DNA from: an uncultured Rhodobacter sp.
Lineage (GTDB): Bacteria; Pseudomonadota; Alphaproteobacteria; Rhodobacterales; Rhodobacteraceae
Direction of reading: 5' to 3'
DNA: 64,000 nucleotides
Assembly: GCA_945952585.1 (NCBI GenBank)
Contig: CAMFII010000007.1
Coordinates: 62,001 to 126,000, forward strand
Shown: positions 25,984-35,447 of the stretch, piece by piece
Layout of the letters: each line of letters starts with the position of its first letter
Position numbering within the stretch: the stretch's first letter is position 1
Made by a program: the position numbers and the translations under genes
Notes under the pieces: model-generated
What the model was told of the DNA's origin: nothing
Databases searched by the model: none
The model's input: only the letters and a program-made list of their open reading frames with translations

Positions 25984-27516
25984 ATGAAGGACATCCTGCA
26001 GCAACTCGAAGACCGTCGCGCCATCGCTCGTGCGGGTGGGGGAGAGCGCCGGGTTGCGGCCCAGCATTCGAAGGGCAAGCTGACCGCGCGAGAACGTGTC
26101 GAGCTTCTCCTCGACGAAGGTTCGTTCGAGGAATTCGACATGTTCGTCGCCCATCGCTGCACCGATTTCGGCATGGAGGAGACCCGAACCCCCGGCGATG
26201 GTGTCGTGACCGGTTGGGGCACGATCAACGGGCGCATGGTCTACGTGTTCTCGCAAGACTTCACGGTGCTCGGCGGGTCGGTTTCAGAAACCCATGCCGC
26301 AAAGATCTGCAAGATCATGGATATGGCCGTGCAGAACGGCGCGCCGGTGATCGGAATTAATGACTCGGGCGGGGCGCGGATCCAGGAGGGCGTCGGCTCG
26401 CTGGCTGCCTATGGAGAAGTGTTCCAGCGCAATATCCTCGCCTCGGGCGTCGTGCCGCAGATCAGCCTCATCATGGGGCCTTGCGCAGGGGGTGCAGTCT
26501 ACTCCCCTGCGATGACCGACTTCATCTTCATGGTGAAGGACAGCAGCTACATGTTCGTCACCGGCCCCGACGTGGTGAAGACCGTGACGAATGAGGTCGT
26601 GACCGCCGAGGAACTAGGCGGCTCCTCGACCCACACCAGGAAATCCTCCGTCGCCGACGGTGCCTATGAGAACGATGTCGAGCTGCTGGCCGAGACCCGC
26701 CGCCTGATCGATTTCCTGCCGCTGAACAACCGCGACAAGGCGCCCGTCCGTCCGTTCTTCGACGATCCGGCGCGGATCGAATCGAGCCTCGACACGCTGA
26801 TCCCCGACAACCCCAACCAGCCCTACGACATGAAGGAGCTGATCCTGAAGGTTGCCGACGAAGGCGACTTCTTCGAAATCCAGAAGGATTACGCCGGCAA
26901 CATCATCACCGGCTTCATCCGCATCGAGGGGCAGAGCGTCGGTGTCGTCGCCAACCAGCCGATGGTGCTGGCCGGCTGCCTCGACATCGATTCAAGCCGC
27001 AAGGCCGCGCGGTTCGTCCGCTTCTGCGATGCCTTCGAGATCCCGATCCTGACGCTGGTCGACGTGCCCGGCTTCCTGCCGGGCACCAGCCAGGAATATG
27101 GCGGCGTCATCAAGCATGGCGCGAAACTCCTTTTCGCCTTCGGCGAGGCGACCGTGCCGAAGGTCACGGTCATCACCCGCAAGGCCTATGGCGGCGCCTA
27201 TGACGTCATGTCGTCCAAGCATCTGCGCGGCGACTTCAACTATGCCTGGCCCACTGCCGAGATCGCGGTGATGGGGGCCAAGGGCGCGACCGAGATCCTT
27301 TACCGCAGCGAGCTTGGCGATGCCGAGAAGATCGCGGCGCGGACCAAGGAATACGAGCAGCGCTTTGCCAACCCCTTCGTTGCGGCCGAGCGCGGCTTCA
27401 TCGATGAGGTGATCATGCCGCATTCGACCCGGCGTCGCGTCGCGCGCGCTTTTGCCTCGCTTCGCACGAAGAAGCTGAGCAATCCGTGGAAAAAGCACGA
27501 TAACATCCCGCTCTGA
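25984..27516 (+). CDS. pccB: Propionyl-CoA carboxylase beta subunit
   Basis: This is a 510-residue carboxyltransferase, normal for PccB. It has N- and C-terminal crotonase-like domains. Motifs include [12 protein letters not shown] and [11 protein letters not shown] near the oxyanion hole and [10 protein letters not shown] with [11 protein letters not shown] in the C-terminal half. I chose the ATG at 25984 although the frame is open upstream, because the extension covers the promoter motifs and is not conserved-looking. It catalyses carboxyl transfer from biotin to propionyl-CoA, giving methylmalonyl-CoA. Confidence 0.95.
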   Translation: MKDILQQLEDRRAIARAGGGERRVAAQHSKGKLTARERVELLLDEGSFEEFDMFVAHRCTDFGMEETRTPGDGVVTGWGTINGRMVYVFSQDFTVLGGSVSETHAAKICKIMDMAVQNGAPVIGINDSGGARIQEGVGSLAAYGEVFQRNILASGVVPQISLIMGPCAGGAVYSPAMTDFIFMVKDSSYMFVTGPDVVKTVTNEVVTAEELGGSSTHTRKSSVADGAYENDVELLAETRRLIDFLPLNNRDKAPVRPFFDDPARIESSLDTLIPDNPNQPYDMKELILKVADEGDFFEIQKDYAGNIITGFIRIEGQSVGVVANQPMVLAGCLDIDSSRKAARFVRFCDAFEIPILTLVDVPGFLPGTSQEYGGVIKHGAKLLFAFGEATVPKVTVITRKAYGGAYDVMSSKHLRGDFNYAWPTAEIAVMGAKGATEILYRSELGDAEKIAARTKEYEQRFANPFVAAERGFIDEVIMPHSTRRRVARAFASLRTKKLSNPWKKHDNIPL

Positions 27517-27582
27517 CCGAAGGAGTCATGGAGGTGCGGGAATGCGGTGCAGGATTGGGGCCATCTGGGTGGGGGAACGGTC

Positions 27583-27981
27583 ATGACCGGTCTCGCGCCG
27601 ATAGCCGTGCAGGCGGAAGGCGAGCAGGTTCTGCCCGCCGATCCGGCGCAGATCGCTGTGCCCTCGGGGCAGGCGATCTCGTTGCAGGACGTGGTCTGGA
27701 ACGCCCCCGGACCGGCGGGGCTGACCCTGCGCTTCCGTTTCGTTGCCCCCGGCATCGCCAAGGGCGGGACCGTCTCGTTCGAGTCGGCCTCGGCAGACAT
27801 GGAATGGCTATGTCAGAACTACGCAATTCCGCGCATCGCCAATCTGGGCCCGCAGCCGGCGCAGATCGTGATCTCTCTGTCCGACCGGCCCCTGCCTTTC
27901 GGCGAGTCGGCACCGGATGCCACCCAGTTCTTCGAGGCCTACAGCTTCAAGGACGGGCAATGCGTGTGGGACATGTTCTGA
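27583..27981 (+). CDS. DUF6497-like protein of unknown function
   Basis: This is a 132-residue protein from the ATG at 27583, with GGGGGA nearby upstream; a GTG at 27547 would add 12 residues. It looks like the DUF6497 family (AQIAVPSGQAISLQDV, LRFRFVAP, FFEAYSFKDGQCVWDMF). An N-terminal signal peptide is weak at best, which is unusual if the protein is exported. It follows pccB by about 65 bases and is probably transcribed with it. No function is known. Confidence 0.7.
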   Translation: MTGLAPIAVQAEGEQVLPADPAQIAVPSGQAISLQDVVWNAPGPAGLTLRFRFVAPGIAKGGTVSFESASADMEWLCQNYAIPRIANLGPQPAQIVISLSDRPLPFGESAPDATQFFEAYSFKDGQCVWDMF

Positions 27982-28045
27982 TGGAGGCCGGAATTTACGC
28001 AATGGGCCGCCGGATTGATGTAGCTGTGTCACAACGGGCCAACTT

Positions 28046-28062
28046 CCCATGCACTGCATGGG
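28046..28062 (+). terminator. Short hairpin after the DUF6497-like gene
   Basis: Perfect 7-base arms CCCATGC and GCATGGG enclose a 3-base loop, 64 bases after the DUF6497-like stop codon. It has no T tract, so termination would be weak. Confidence 0.35.
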
Positions 28063-28183
28063 CAATTCCCCCCGGATCGTCTAAGGTGACTCGTGGCCCG
28101 TCCCAAGCGGCCACAACCTCGCATCGGGGGAGCGGGGAGCCGAGGCTTGACCTGCCATCCCCCCAAGAAACTAGGAGTAGAGG

Positions 28184-28318
28184 ATGTCCACGAGCACGCG
28201 CGTGCTTCTTGCCCTTTGCCTCGTCGCCTTCGCGGCGGCTTGCAAACCCAAGGAAGAAGCCATCGTTGTCCAAGAGCCGGTCACGACCGAACCGACCTAT
28301 ACCGGCAAATACAAGTGA
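28184..28318 (+). CDS. Small lipoprotein of 44 residues
   Basis: The ATG at 28184 follows AGGAG about 8 bases upstream (ctaggagtagagg). It encodes 44 residues: a hydrophobic leader, lipobox-like FAAAC with Cys20, then a Pro/Thr/Glu-rich tail. The predicted product is a tiny outer- or inner-membrane lipoprotein of about 25 mature residues. I do not recognise it by name. It lies between pccB and pccA and is too short for standard ORF cut-offs. Confidence 0.75.
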   Translation: MSTSTRVLLALCLVAFAAACKPKEEAIVVQEPVTTEPTYTGKYK

Positions 28319-28396
28319 CACGAACCGGCGGGGCTGGCCGGCTCGTTCGGCCTGCCCCGTCCGTCCTGACGCCGCCCGGACCGGAGGGTGTGCGCC

Positions 28397-28795
28397 ATGC
28401 TGAAACACCGTGGCTTTCCAGGCCGCCTTCCGGGCACTGACCTTCAGTTCACGATCCGTCGGGCCAACCACAAGGACGGCCCCACCAAGATCATCCGGCG
28501 CGAGCGATTCCGCGACCGCAAGCATGTCGATCGCATGGCCGACCGCATGTTCATGGCGGCGCTCTGGGCGCAGTTCGGGGAAGAGCCGTTCGAGCGCGGC
28601 AACCTCGATGCGGGGCGGTTGAGCTGGCTTTTCGGGCGAGAGGTCGTTCCGGCAGAAGATCCATTTGATCCCGAAAGTTACGAGGCGCTCCTCAAGATAG
28701 ATCTGAAGCGGGCGCAGGTGTCGTTCCCAGAGGTCTTCGCCGAGGATGCCGAACCGCTTCCCGAGGACGATGACGACGATTGGGAGGACGAATAG
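28397..28795 (+). CDS. Conserved-looking hypothetical protein with acidic tail
   Basis: This 132-residue soluble protein has a basic N-terminal half (several Arg/Lys including IRRERFRDRKHVDRM) and an acidic C-terminus ending in about ten Asp/Glu residues. GGAGGG lies 9 bases before the ATG at 28397; a GTG three codons earlier is an alternative. I do not recognise the family. It is read with the small lipoprotein and pccA, and the acidic tail may have been extended by a GAC/GAT repeat. Confidence 0.7.
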   Translation: MLKHRGFPGRLPGTDLQFTIRRANHKDGPTKIIRRERFRDRKHVDRMADRMFMAALWAQFGEEPFERGNLDAGRLSWLFGREVVPAEDPFDPESYEALLKIDLKRAQVSFPEVFAEDAEPLPEDDDDDWEDE

Positions 28796-29144
28796 GCATG
28801 TTTCCGCCGCGCCCTTCCCGTGTCCGGCAAGTCCTTGCGCAGCGATCGGACCGGTACGCCTTCGGCTTTGTGCCGCGGGCGCAAGGCGGGCATCCTGAGG
28901 CTGTTCCCGGCGTATCCCGGGTTCGTCACGACCAGTTCCCTTTTCCCGACTTCCTGCCCGATCCCCGATCGGGCAGGCCTTTCCCGGGCCAGCGTCGGGT
29001 GACCGGACCTTCAGCCACGACACGCAAGACTGCCACTGCCCGCCGGGGTGGGTGGCGCCATTCATCTGGTAACGGGCAACGCGTTCTGCCCGCTGCCGTC
29101 ACTGACGCGCGCCCGGCCCACAGGCGCGCCCGAGGGGGAGCCCA
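28796..29144 (+). other. 350-base stretch before pccA with no supported gene
   Basis: Open frames here have neither a good ribosome site nor a recognisable protein. The stretch holds a strong hairpin at 28953-28977 and the pccA ribosome site (GAGGGGGAG, 29132-29140). No TTTGCAAA motif is present. Confidence 0.6.
28953..28977 (+). terminator. Hairpin terminator upstream of pccA
   Basis: Perfect 11-base arms CCTGCCCGATC and GATCGGGCAGG enclose the loop CCC, followed by CCTTTCCC. It lies about 160 bases after the last small gene and 170 before pccA, so it may end the pccB transcript, or act as an attenuator for pccA. Confidence 0.55.
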
Positions 29145-31148
29145 ATGTTCAAGAAGATCCTGATCGCCAACCGCGGCGAGATCGCCTGCCGCGTCATCAA
29201 GACGGCCCGCAAGATGGGCATCAAGACGGTGGCGGTCTATTCCGATGCCGACCGCAACGCCCTTCACGTCAAGATGGCGGACGAGGCGGTGCATATCGGG
29301 CCGCCCCCGGCCGCACAAAGCTATATCGTGATCGACAAGATCATGGACGCCATCCGCCAGACCGGCGCCGAAGCGGTCCATCCGGGCTATGGCTTCCTGT
29401 CCGAGAACCGGGCCTTCGCCGCGGCGCTGGAGAAGGAAGGCGTCGTCTTCATCGGCCCGCCGTCGCCGGCGATCGAGGCGATGGGCGACAAGATCACCTC
29501 GAAGAAGATCGCGAAGGAGGCCGGCGTCTCGACCGTTCCGGGCTACATGGGCCTGATCGCCGACACCGACGAGGCGGTGAAGATCAGCCGGGAGATCGGC
29601 TATCCGGTGATGATCAAGGCCAGCGCCGGCGGTGGCGGCAAGGGGATGCGGATCGCCTGGAACGACCAGGAGGCGCGCGAGGGCTTCGAGTCGTCGAAGA
29701 ACGAAGCCGCGGCCTCCTTCGGCGATGACCGTATCTTCATCGAGAAGTTCGTCACCCAGCCGCGCCACATCGAGATCCAGGTGCTGGCCGACAAGCACGG
29801 CAACTGCGTCTACCTGCACGAGCGGGAATGCTCGATCCAGCGCCGCAACCAGAAGGTCATCGAAGAGGCGCCGTCGCCCTTCCTTGATGAGGAAACCCGC
29901 CGCGCCATGGGCGAACAGGCCTGCGCGCTCGCCAAGGCCGTGGGCTATACCAGCGCCGGGACCGTGGAGTTCATCGTCGATGGCGCGCGGAACTTCTACT
30001 TCCTCGAGATGAACACGCGCCTGCAGGTGGAACACCCGGTCACCGAGCTCATCACCGGCGTCGACCTGGTCGAGCAGATGATCCGCGTGGCGGGCGGCGA
30101 GAAGCTGCCCTTCGCGCAGAAGGACCTCAAGATCAACGGCTGGGCGATGGAAAGCCGCCTCTATGCCGAGGATCCCTACCGCAACTTCCTGCCCTCGATC
30201 GGCCGCCTGACCCGCTACCGCCCGCCGGTGGAAGGCCCGACCGAACGCCGCGGCATCGTGCGCAACGATACCGGCGTCTACGAGGGCGGCGAGATCAGCA
30301 TGTTCTACGACCCGATGATCGCCAAGCTCTGCACCTGGGGCGCGACCCGGGCCGAGGCGATCGAGGAGATGCGTCTGGCGCTCGACACCTTCGAGGTCGA
30401 GGGCATCGGCCACAACCTGCCCTTCGTCGGCGCGGTGATGGACCATCCCCGCTTCGTCTCGGGCAACATCACCACCGCCTTCATCGCCGAGGAATATCCC
30501 GAAGGCTTCCAGGGCGCGGTGCTGCACGGCCATGACATCCGGCGCATCGCCGCCGCCGCCGCCGCGATGAACCGCGTTGCCGAGATCCGTCGCACCCGGA
30601 TTTCCGGCACGATGGACAACCACCAGCGCCGCGTCGGCGACGACTGGGTGGTCAGCCTTCAGGGCGAAAGCCATCCCGTGCGGATCGAGGCGGACCGGGA
30701 TGGGTCGACCGTGCATTTCACGGACGGCTCCAAACACCGCGTCACCTCGGACTGGACGCCTGGCCAGCCGCTCGCCCGCCTGTCGGTCGACGGCCAGCCG
30801 CTGGTGATGAAGGTCGGCAAGATCCCCTCCGGCTTCCGGCTGCGCCTGCGCGGCGCCGACCTGAAATGCCACGTCCGCAGCCCGCGCCAGCACGAACTGT
30901 CGCTGCTGATGCCCGAAAAGCTGCCGCCGGATACGTCGAAATTCCTGCTCTGCCCGATGCCGGGCCTGGTGGTGAAGATAAGCGTGGCCGAAGGCGACGA
31001 GGTTCAGGAAGGTCAGGCGCTGGCCACAGTCGAGGCGATGAAGATGGAAAACATCCTCAAGGCCGAGCGCAAGGGCGTGGTCAAGAAGGTCAGCGCGGCC
31101 CCGGGCGCAAGCCTGAAGGTCGACGATGTGATCATGGAGTTCGAGTAA
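29145..31148 (+). CDS. pccA: Propionyl-CoA carboxylase alpha subunit
   Basis: This 667-residue biotin-dependent carboxylase has a biotin carboxylase domain (residues 1-445, KASAGGGGKGMR ATP loop, MNTRLQVEHPVTE active site). A middle linker domain follows, then a biotin carboxyl carrier domain with EAMKMEN; the biotinylated Lys is residue 633. With PccB it forms the enzyme that carboxylates propionyl-CoA. GAGGGGGAG precedes the start. The gap of about 1.6 kb from pccB holds three small or uncharacterised genes. Confidence 0.95.
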   Translation: MFKKILIANRGEIACRVIKTARKMGIKTVAVYSDADRNALHVKMADEAVHIGPPPAAQSYIVIDKIMDAIRQTGAEAVHPGYGFLSENRAFAAALEKEGVVFIGPPSPAIEAMGDKITSKKIAKEAGVSTVPGYMGLIADTDEAVKISREIGYPVMIKASAGGGGKGMRIAWNDQEAREGFESSKNEAAASFGDDRIFIEKFVTQPRHIEIQVLADKHGNCVYLHERECSIQRRNQKVIEEAPSPFLDEETRRAMGEQACALAKAVGYTSAGTVEFIVDGARNFYFLEMNTRLQVEHPVTELITGVDLVEQMIRVAGGEKLPFAQKDLKINGWAMESRLYAEDPYRNFLPSIGRLTRYRPPVEGPTERRGIVRNDTGVYEGGEISMFYDPMIAKLCTWGATRAEAIEEMRLALDTFEVEGIGHNLPFVGAVMDHPRFVSGNITTAFIAEEYPEGFQGAVLHGHDIRRIAAAAAAMNRVAEIRRTRISGTMDNHQRRVGDDWVVSLQGESHPVRIEADRDGSTVHFTDGSKHRVTSDWTPGQPLARLSVDGQPLVMKVGKIPSGFRLRLRGADLKCHVRSPRQHELSLLMPEKLPPDTSKFLLCPMPGLVVKISVAEGDEVQEGQALATVEAMKMENILKAERKGVVKKVSAAPGASLKVDDVIMEFE

Positions 31149-31169
31149 GGCAATGGCGGCCGCAGCGCT

Positions 31170-31613
31170 TCATCTGCCCGCCGGCCGCCGCTCAAGCAAC
31201 TCTTGCCGGCGCAGCGGGAAGCGGTCGATGTCGTGCGAGATCTCGCGCACCGTCCGGGCGGAAGGCACGCGGCGTTTCACCTCGCCATCCTTGTCCATCA
31301 ACACCAGCGAAAAGCCACGCGGCCGCAACCGCTGGCGGACGTCGGTGGCGGCGGCGGGATCGGTGTCGGTGATGACCACCACGTCGCGCTCGGCCAGATC
31401 GTCGAGACCGGCTTCGATCCGGCTCATCTGCAGCACGAACTGCGGATCATCCGGCCGGTCGGCAAAGACCACGACCGGCCGCTGCAGCCACAGGAACTGG
31501 TCCAGGGTCACTTCGGTGGCCGAGACGGGGCCGACCATCAGAGCAGGCGCGTCCTGCGCGGCGGCGGCCAGCGGCAACAGCGCCGCGACGACAAGACTGA
31601 GAACGGATTTCAT
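31170..31613 (-). CDS. Exported DUF4174 protein
   Basis: This 147-residue protein has a signal peptide (AAAAQ, residues 15-20). The rest resembles DUF4174 (VVFADRPDDPQFVLQMSR and SLVLMDKDGEVKRR), which looks thioredoxin-like but has no active-site Cys. The family's function is unknown. It is encoded on the opposite strand between pccA and mcm and so is not part of their operon; its start is divergent from mcm, 95 bases away. Confidence 0.82.
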   Translation of the reverse strand: MKSVLSLVVAALLPLAAAAQDAPALMVGPVSATEVTLDQFLWLQRPVVVFADRPDDPQFVLQMSRIEAGLDDLAERDVVVITDTDPAAATDVRQRLRPRGFSLVLMDKDGEVKRRVPSARTVREISHDIDRFPLRRQELLERRPAGR

Positions 31614-31708
31614 CGGGACTCCCTCGCCCCTGATATAGGGGGGAACGTCCTGAAACCAAAGCGGAACTGCCGGGTTGCCCAGCCCGGCCAGACGGAAGGA
31701 CGAGAGCG

Positions 31709-33838
31709 ATGAGCGACAATCTCGAGGCCTGGCGCAAGCTTGCGGCGAAGGAGCTGAAGGGCGCCGACCCCGACACGCTGACCTGGAACACGCTGGAAGG
31801 GATCGCGGTCAAGCCGCTGTACACCGAGGCGGATACGGCGGGCCTTGCGCATATGGGAACCCTGCCGGGCATCGCCCCCTTCACCCGCGGTGTGCGGGCG
31901 ACGATGTATGCGGGCCGTCCCTGGACGATCCGGCAATATGCGGGCTTCTCGACCGCCGAGGAGTCGAATGCCTTCTACCGCAAGGCGCTGGCCGCCGGGC
32001 AGCAGGGCGTCTCGGTCGCCTTCGACCTGGCGACGCACCGCGGCTATGACAGCGACCACCCGCGCGTGGTGGGCGATGTCGGCAAGGCGGGCGTCGCCAT
32101 CGACTCGGTCGAGGACATGAAGGTGCTGTTCGACGGCATCCCGCTGGAAAAGATCAGTGTTTCCATGACGATGAACGGCGCGGTCATCCCGATCCTCGCC
32201 AGTTTCATCGTCACGGGGGAAGAGCAGGGCGTGCCGCGGGCCGCCCTGTCCGGCACGATCCAGAACGACATCCTGAAAGAGTTCATGGTGCGGAACACCT
32301 ATATCTATCCGCCCGAACCCTCGATGCGGATCATCGCCGACATCATCGAATACACCAGCCGCGAGATGCCGAAGTTCAACTCGATCTCGATTTCCGGCTA
32401 CCACATGCAGGAAGCCGGCGCGAACCTGGTGCAGGAGCTGGCCTTCACCTTGGCGGACGGGCGGGAATATGTCCGCGCCGCCATCGCCCGCGGCATGGAC
32501 GTGGATGATTTCGCCGGGCGGCTGTCGTTCTTCTTCGCCATCGGCATGAACTTCTTCATGGAAGCGGCGAAGCTTCGCGCCGCGCGCCTCCTTTGGCACC
32601 GGATCATGTCCGAGTTCGGGGCGAAGAAGCCGGGCAGCCTGATGCTGCGCACCCATTGCCAGACCTCGGGCGTGTCGCTGCAGGAACAGGACCCCTACAA
32701 CAACGTCATCCGCACCGCCTATGAGGCGATGGCGGCGGCGCTTGGCGGCACCCAGTCGCTCCACACCAACGCCCTGGACGAGGCGATCGCCCTGCCGACC
32801 GAGTTCTCGGCCCGGATCGCGCGGAACACCCAGTTGATCCTTCAGGAAGAAACCGGGATCACCCATGTCGTCGACCCGCTGGCCGGCAGCTACTACGTCG
32901 AAAGCCTGACCGCGCAGCTGGCCGAGGACGCGTGGAAGCTGATCGAGGAAGTCGAGGCGATGGGCGGCATGACCAAGGCCGTTGCCTCGGGCATGCCCAA
33001 GCTTCGCATCGAGGAAAGCGCCGCGCGACGGCAGGCGATGATCGACCGCGGCGACGAGGTGATCGTCGGGGTGAACAAGTATCGCCTCGCCAAGCAGGAC
33101 CCGATCGACATCCTCGACATCGACAACGTCAAGGTCCGCGAGGCGCAGATCGCCCGGCTGACCGCCACCCGCGCCAAGCGCGACGAGGCTACTGCGCAGG
33201 CCGCGCTGGCCGAACTGACCCGCCGTGCCACCGAAGGCGGGAACCTTCTGGAAGCCGCCGTCGAAGCCGCCCGCGCGCGGGCCTCAGTCGGAGAGATCAG
33301 TGACGCCATGGAAAAGGTATTCGGACGGCATCGGGCCGAGGTGAAGACGCTGGCCGGCGTCTATGGCGCGGCCTATGAGGGCGATGACGGCTTTGCCGCG
33401 ATCCAGAAGGACGTGGAGGCCTTTGCCGAGGAGGAAGGCCGTCGCCCGCGGATGCTGGTCGTCAAGATGGGGCAGGACGGGCACGACCGTGGCGCCAAGG
33501 TGATCGCTACTGCCTTTGCCGATATCGGCTTCGACGTCGATGTCGGCCCGCTGTTCCAGACGCCGGAAGAGGCGGCGCAGGATGCGATCGACAACGACGT
33601 GCATGTCGTCGGCATCTCAAGCCAGGCCGCGGGGCACAAGACGCTCGCGCCGAAACTGGTCGAGGCGCTGAAGGCGGCGGGGGCGGGGGATATCCTGGTG
33701 ATCTGCGGCGGGGTCATCCCGCAGCAGGATTACCAGTATCTCTACGACCACGGCGTCAAGGCGATCTTCGGGCCGGGGACCAACATCCCCGAGGCGGCGC
33801 GGGATATCCTGAAGCTGATCCGCGCGGCGCGCGGCTGA
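31709..33838 (+). CDS. mcm: Methylmalonyl-CoA mutase
   Basis: This 709-residue protein is the single-subunit (large) form. Residues 1-560 form the TIM-barrel substrate domain ([21 protein letters not shown]). Residues 570-709 form the cobalamin domain with DGHDRG, in which His592 is the lower axial cobalt ligand, and a [11 protein letters not shown] loop. It isomerises (R)-methylmalonyl-CoA to succinyl-CoA, the last step after PccAB and an epimerase; no epimerase gene is in this window. No PccR-type motif was seen upstream. Confidence 0.96.
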   Translation: MSDNLEAWRKLAAKELKGADPDTLTWNTLEGIAVKPLYTEADTAGLAHMGTLPGIAPFTRGVRATMYAGRPWTIRQYAGFSTAEESNAFYRKALAAGQQGVSVAFDLATHRGYDSDHPRVVGDVGKAGVAIDSVEDMKVLFDGIPLEKISVSMTMNGAVIPILASFIVTGEEQGVPRAALSGTIQNDILKEFMVRNTYIYPPEPSMRIIADIIEYTSREMPKFNSISISGYHMQEAGANLVQELAFTLADGREYVRAAIARGMDVDDFAGRLSFFFAIGMNFFMEAAKLRAARLLWHRIMSEFGAKKPGSLMLRTHCQTSGVSLQEQDPYNNVIRTAYEAMAAALGGTQSLHTNALDEAIALPTEFSARIARNTQLILQEETGITHVVDPLAGSYYVESLTAQLAEDAWKLIEEVEAMGGMTKAVASGMPKLRIEESAARRQAMIDRGDEVIVGVNKYRLAKQDPIDILDIDNVKVREAQIARLTATRAKRDEATAQAALAELTRRATEGGNLLEAAVEAARARASVGEISDAMEKVFGRHRAEVKTLAGVYGAAYEGDDGFAAIQKDVEAFAEEEGRRPRMLVVKMGQDGHDRGAKVIATAFADIGFDVDVGPLFQTPEEAAQDAIDNDVHVVGISSQAAGHKTLAPKLVEALKAAGAGDILVICGGVIPQQDYQYLYDHGVKAIFGPGTNIPEAARDILKLIRAARG

Positions 33839-33849
33839 CAGGCCGGGCA

Positions 33850-33915
33850 GGGGGCTTTCCGCCCCCTCGCCCCTATCGGGGCTCACCCCCGAGGATATTT
33901 CAAAGCAGAAAATGA
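33850..33915. repeat. Dispersed intergenic repeat, copy 1
   Basis: The element contains a GC hairpin (GGGGGC-TTTCC-GCCCCC, 33850-33866), a second hairpin (GCCCC-TATC-GGGGC, 33869-33882), then the conserved CCCCCGAGGATATTT and CAGAAAATG. It fills the gap between convergent mcm and the 33935-34324 gene. The hairpins suggest a bidirectional terminator; the conserved AT-rich 3' part has no obvious function. Confidence 0.85.
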
Positions 33916-33934
33916 AACTGGCCGGGGCAGGCTG

Positions 33935-34324
33935 TCAGAGGTCGATCTGGCTGCCTGCCTCGGGCTCTTCCTGTGGCGGAGCGCCGGAGGGTGGGGCGGG
34001 CAGTGAGGGCTTTCGACGGATGAGGATGTCGCCATTCTCGAGCATCACCGGCGCCTCGTACTGGTCGACGTTCTTCATCAGTTCGGCCAATTGCATCAGC
34101 ATCGGCTTCATCTGGTTCAGCGCCTGACCCATCTCGTCGAGATGTGGCTGCATTTCGGTCGCGAAGCCCTGCAGCAGGGTCTGCAGTCCCTGGCCGAGGA
34201 GATCCATCCCGTCCTGCATCTGCGCACTGCCCGGACCGCCATCGTCGGGGGGCAGGCCTGGCATGCCATCTTCGGCATGGGCGAGGGCGGGGAAGAGGCA
34301 AAGGGCAAATGCAATCCGGCGCAT
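33935..34324 (-). CDS. Exported protein of unknown function
   Basis: This 129-residue protein has a signal peptide (ALAHAED, cleavage near residue 17). The middle is predicted helical and rich in Met, Gln and Leu (residues 40-85), consistent with a short coiled coil. The C-terminus is Pro-rich. The ATG at 34324 gives the clean signal peptide; an earlier ATG does not. I recognise no enzymatic motif. Similar proteins are sometimes labelled as ATPases, but no Walker motif is visible. Confidence 0.7.
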   Translation of the reverse strand: MRRIAFALCLFPALAHAEDGMPGLPPDDGGPGSAQMQDGMDLLGQGLQTLLQGFATEMQPHLDEMGQALNQMKPMLMQLAELMKNVDQYEAPVMLENGDILIRRKPSLPAPPSGAPPQEEPEAGSQIDL

Positions 34325-34361
34325 GGGCGTGAGACTAATGCAGCTGCCTGCCGGTTTCCAA

Positions 34362-35447
34362 TCACAAGCTTGCGGCGGGTCCGGGAACAGGCGGGGCCGG
34401 GCGGGCAAGGTCTATGTCGATGCTGACGGGGAAATGGTCCGAGGCCGTCAGAAGCGCCTCGCGCAGTTCCGGCACCTTCAGGCAGCCGGGATCGTTCAGC
34501 GGATGCCAGATGCGCCAGGCGGGCTTGCGGGCGGCAAGATCGGGCGAGATCATGATGTAATCGAGCATCGCCTCGAAATAGCGCTTCTGGTCGTCCAGCC
34601 AGAACCGCGCCGAGGTTGGCGTGATCGCGGGCTTGCGCACCAGCGCGAGGACGGCGTTCGGATCGTGAAGTTTCATCTCGGGCGCGCAGTTCTGCCCCAG
34701 GACGATCTCGATCCCGGAATGGCCGAAGAGCGCCTCGTACTCGTCAAGTCCGGGGCCATCGTTGAAATCGCCCATGACCATGACGCTGTCGCCCGCCGTC
34801 AGATGCTCGTCCACCCGGCGACGGAGCCAGACGCATTCGGCGAGCTGCTTGCGGCGGTTGTCGATGGCGATGCGCATCTCTTCCTCGGGCGAGTTCGCGC
34901 CATGTGGGGCCTTCGACTTGGCATGGACGCCGATCAGGCGCAGGGCCTGGCCGTCGGCCTCGACCGCAAGTTCAAGCGGCGGCTTCGAGAAGCGGATGAG
35001 TTCGGGCACCGCATCCACGTCGATGTCGAAGTAGAACGATGTATCGAAGCGCGGCGCGCGCGCGCGGGCCCCCAGGGCGTCGCGATCGCCGCCGCCGCGC
35101 GGATCGTGGCGCGCCTGGATGCGGTTCGGATCGTAAAGAAAGGCGATTTCCTGATGCGAGTCATTGGCAAAGCCCATGACCGCGCGCGAGGTGCGCAACT
35201 GGTAAAACCGGGCGAAATTCTCCAGCGCCAGCACGGTGTCGCGGCGATGGCCCTGGTTGGGTCCTTCGATGATCATGACCCCGTCGGCATCCATCGCGGT
35301 GAACACGATGCCAAGCGAGTCCGCCTGATCGCCGCGGGTCACGTTGTAGCGCGCAGACCATTCGCGATCGGTCAGAAGGCGGTTATCGTTCCCGAAGAGC
35401 TGGGTGAACCATTCGACATTGTAGCTGGCAAGGCGCAGCGGGCGCAT
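34362..35447 (-). CDS. Endonuclease/exonuclease/phosphatase-family hydrolase
   Basis: This 361-residue protein of the EEP superfamily has SYNVEWF near the start, MGDFNDGP in the middle (catalytic Asp/Asn), and a late SDHFPV (catalytic Asp-His). It is predicted to be a Mg2+-dependent phosphodiesterase, acting on nucleic acid or on a lipid or other phosphodiester. No signal peptide is seen, so it is probably cytoplasmic. Its start overlaps the stop of the TerB/DnaJ gene (TGATG). Confidence 0.88.
   Translation of the reverse strand: MRPLRLASYNVEWFTQLFGNDNRLLTDREWSARYNVTRGDQADSLGIVFTAMDADGVMIIEGPNQGHRRDTVLALENFARFYQLRTSRAVMGFANDSHQEIAFLYDPNRIQARHDPRGGGDRDALGARARAPRFDTSFYFDIDVDAVPELIRFSKPPLELAVEADGQALRLIGVHAKSKAPHGANSPEEEMRIAIDNRRKQLAECVWLRRRVDEHLTAGDSVMVMGDFNDGPGLDEYEALFGHSGIEIVLGQNCAPEMKLHDPNAVLALVRKPAITPTSARFWLDDQKRYFEAMLDYIMISPDLAARKPAWRIWHPLNDPGCLKVPELREALLTASDHFPVSIDIDLARPAPPVPGPAASL

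Noticed and set aside
28926..30893. Minus-strand open frame of 655 codons opposite pccA
   Set aside because: It is a shadow of the pccA frame; the protein lacks a ribosome site and family features.
31614..31708. PccR-type motif upstream of mcm
   Set aside because: No TTTGCAAA or close variant is present in this gap.
34377..34500. ATPase label for the 33935-34324 gene
   Set aside because: No Walker motif is visible; the likely explanation is a coiled-coil or exported protein.
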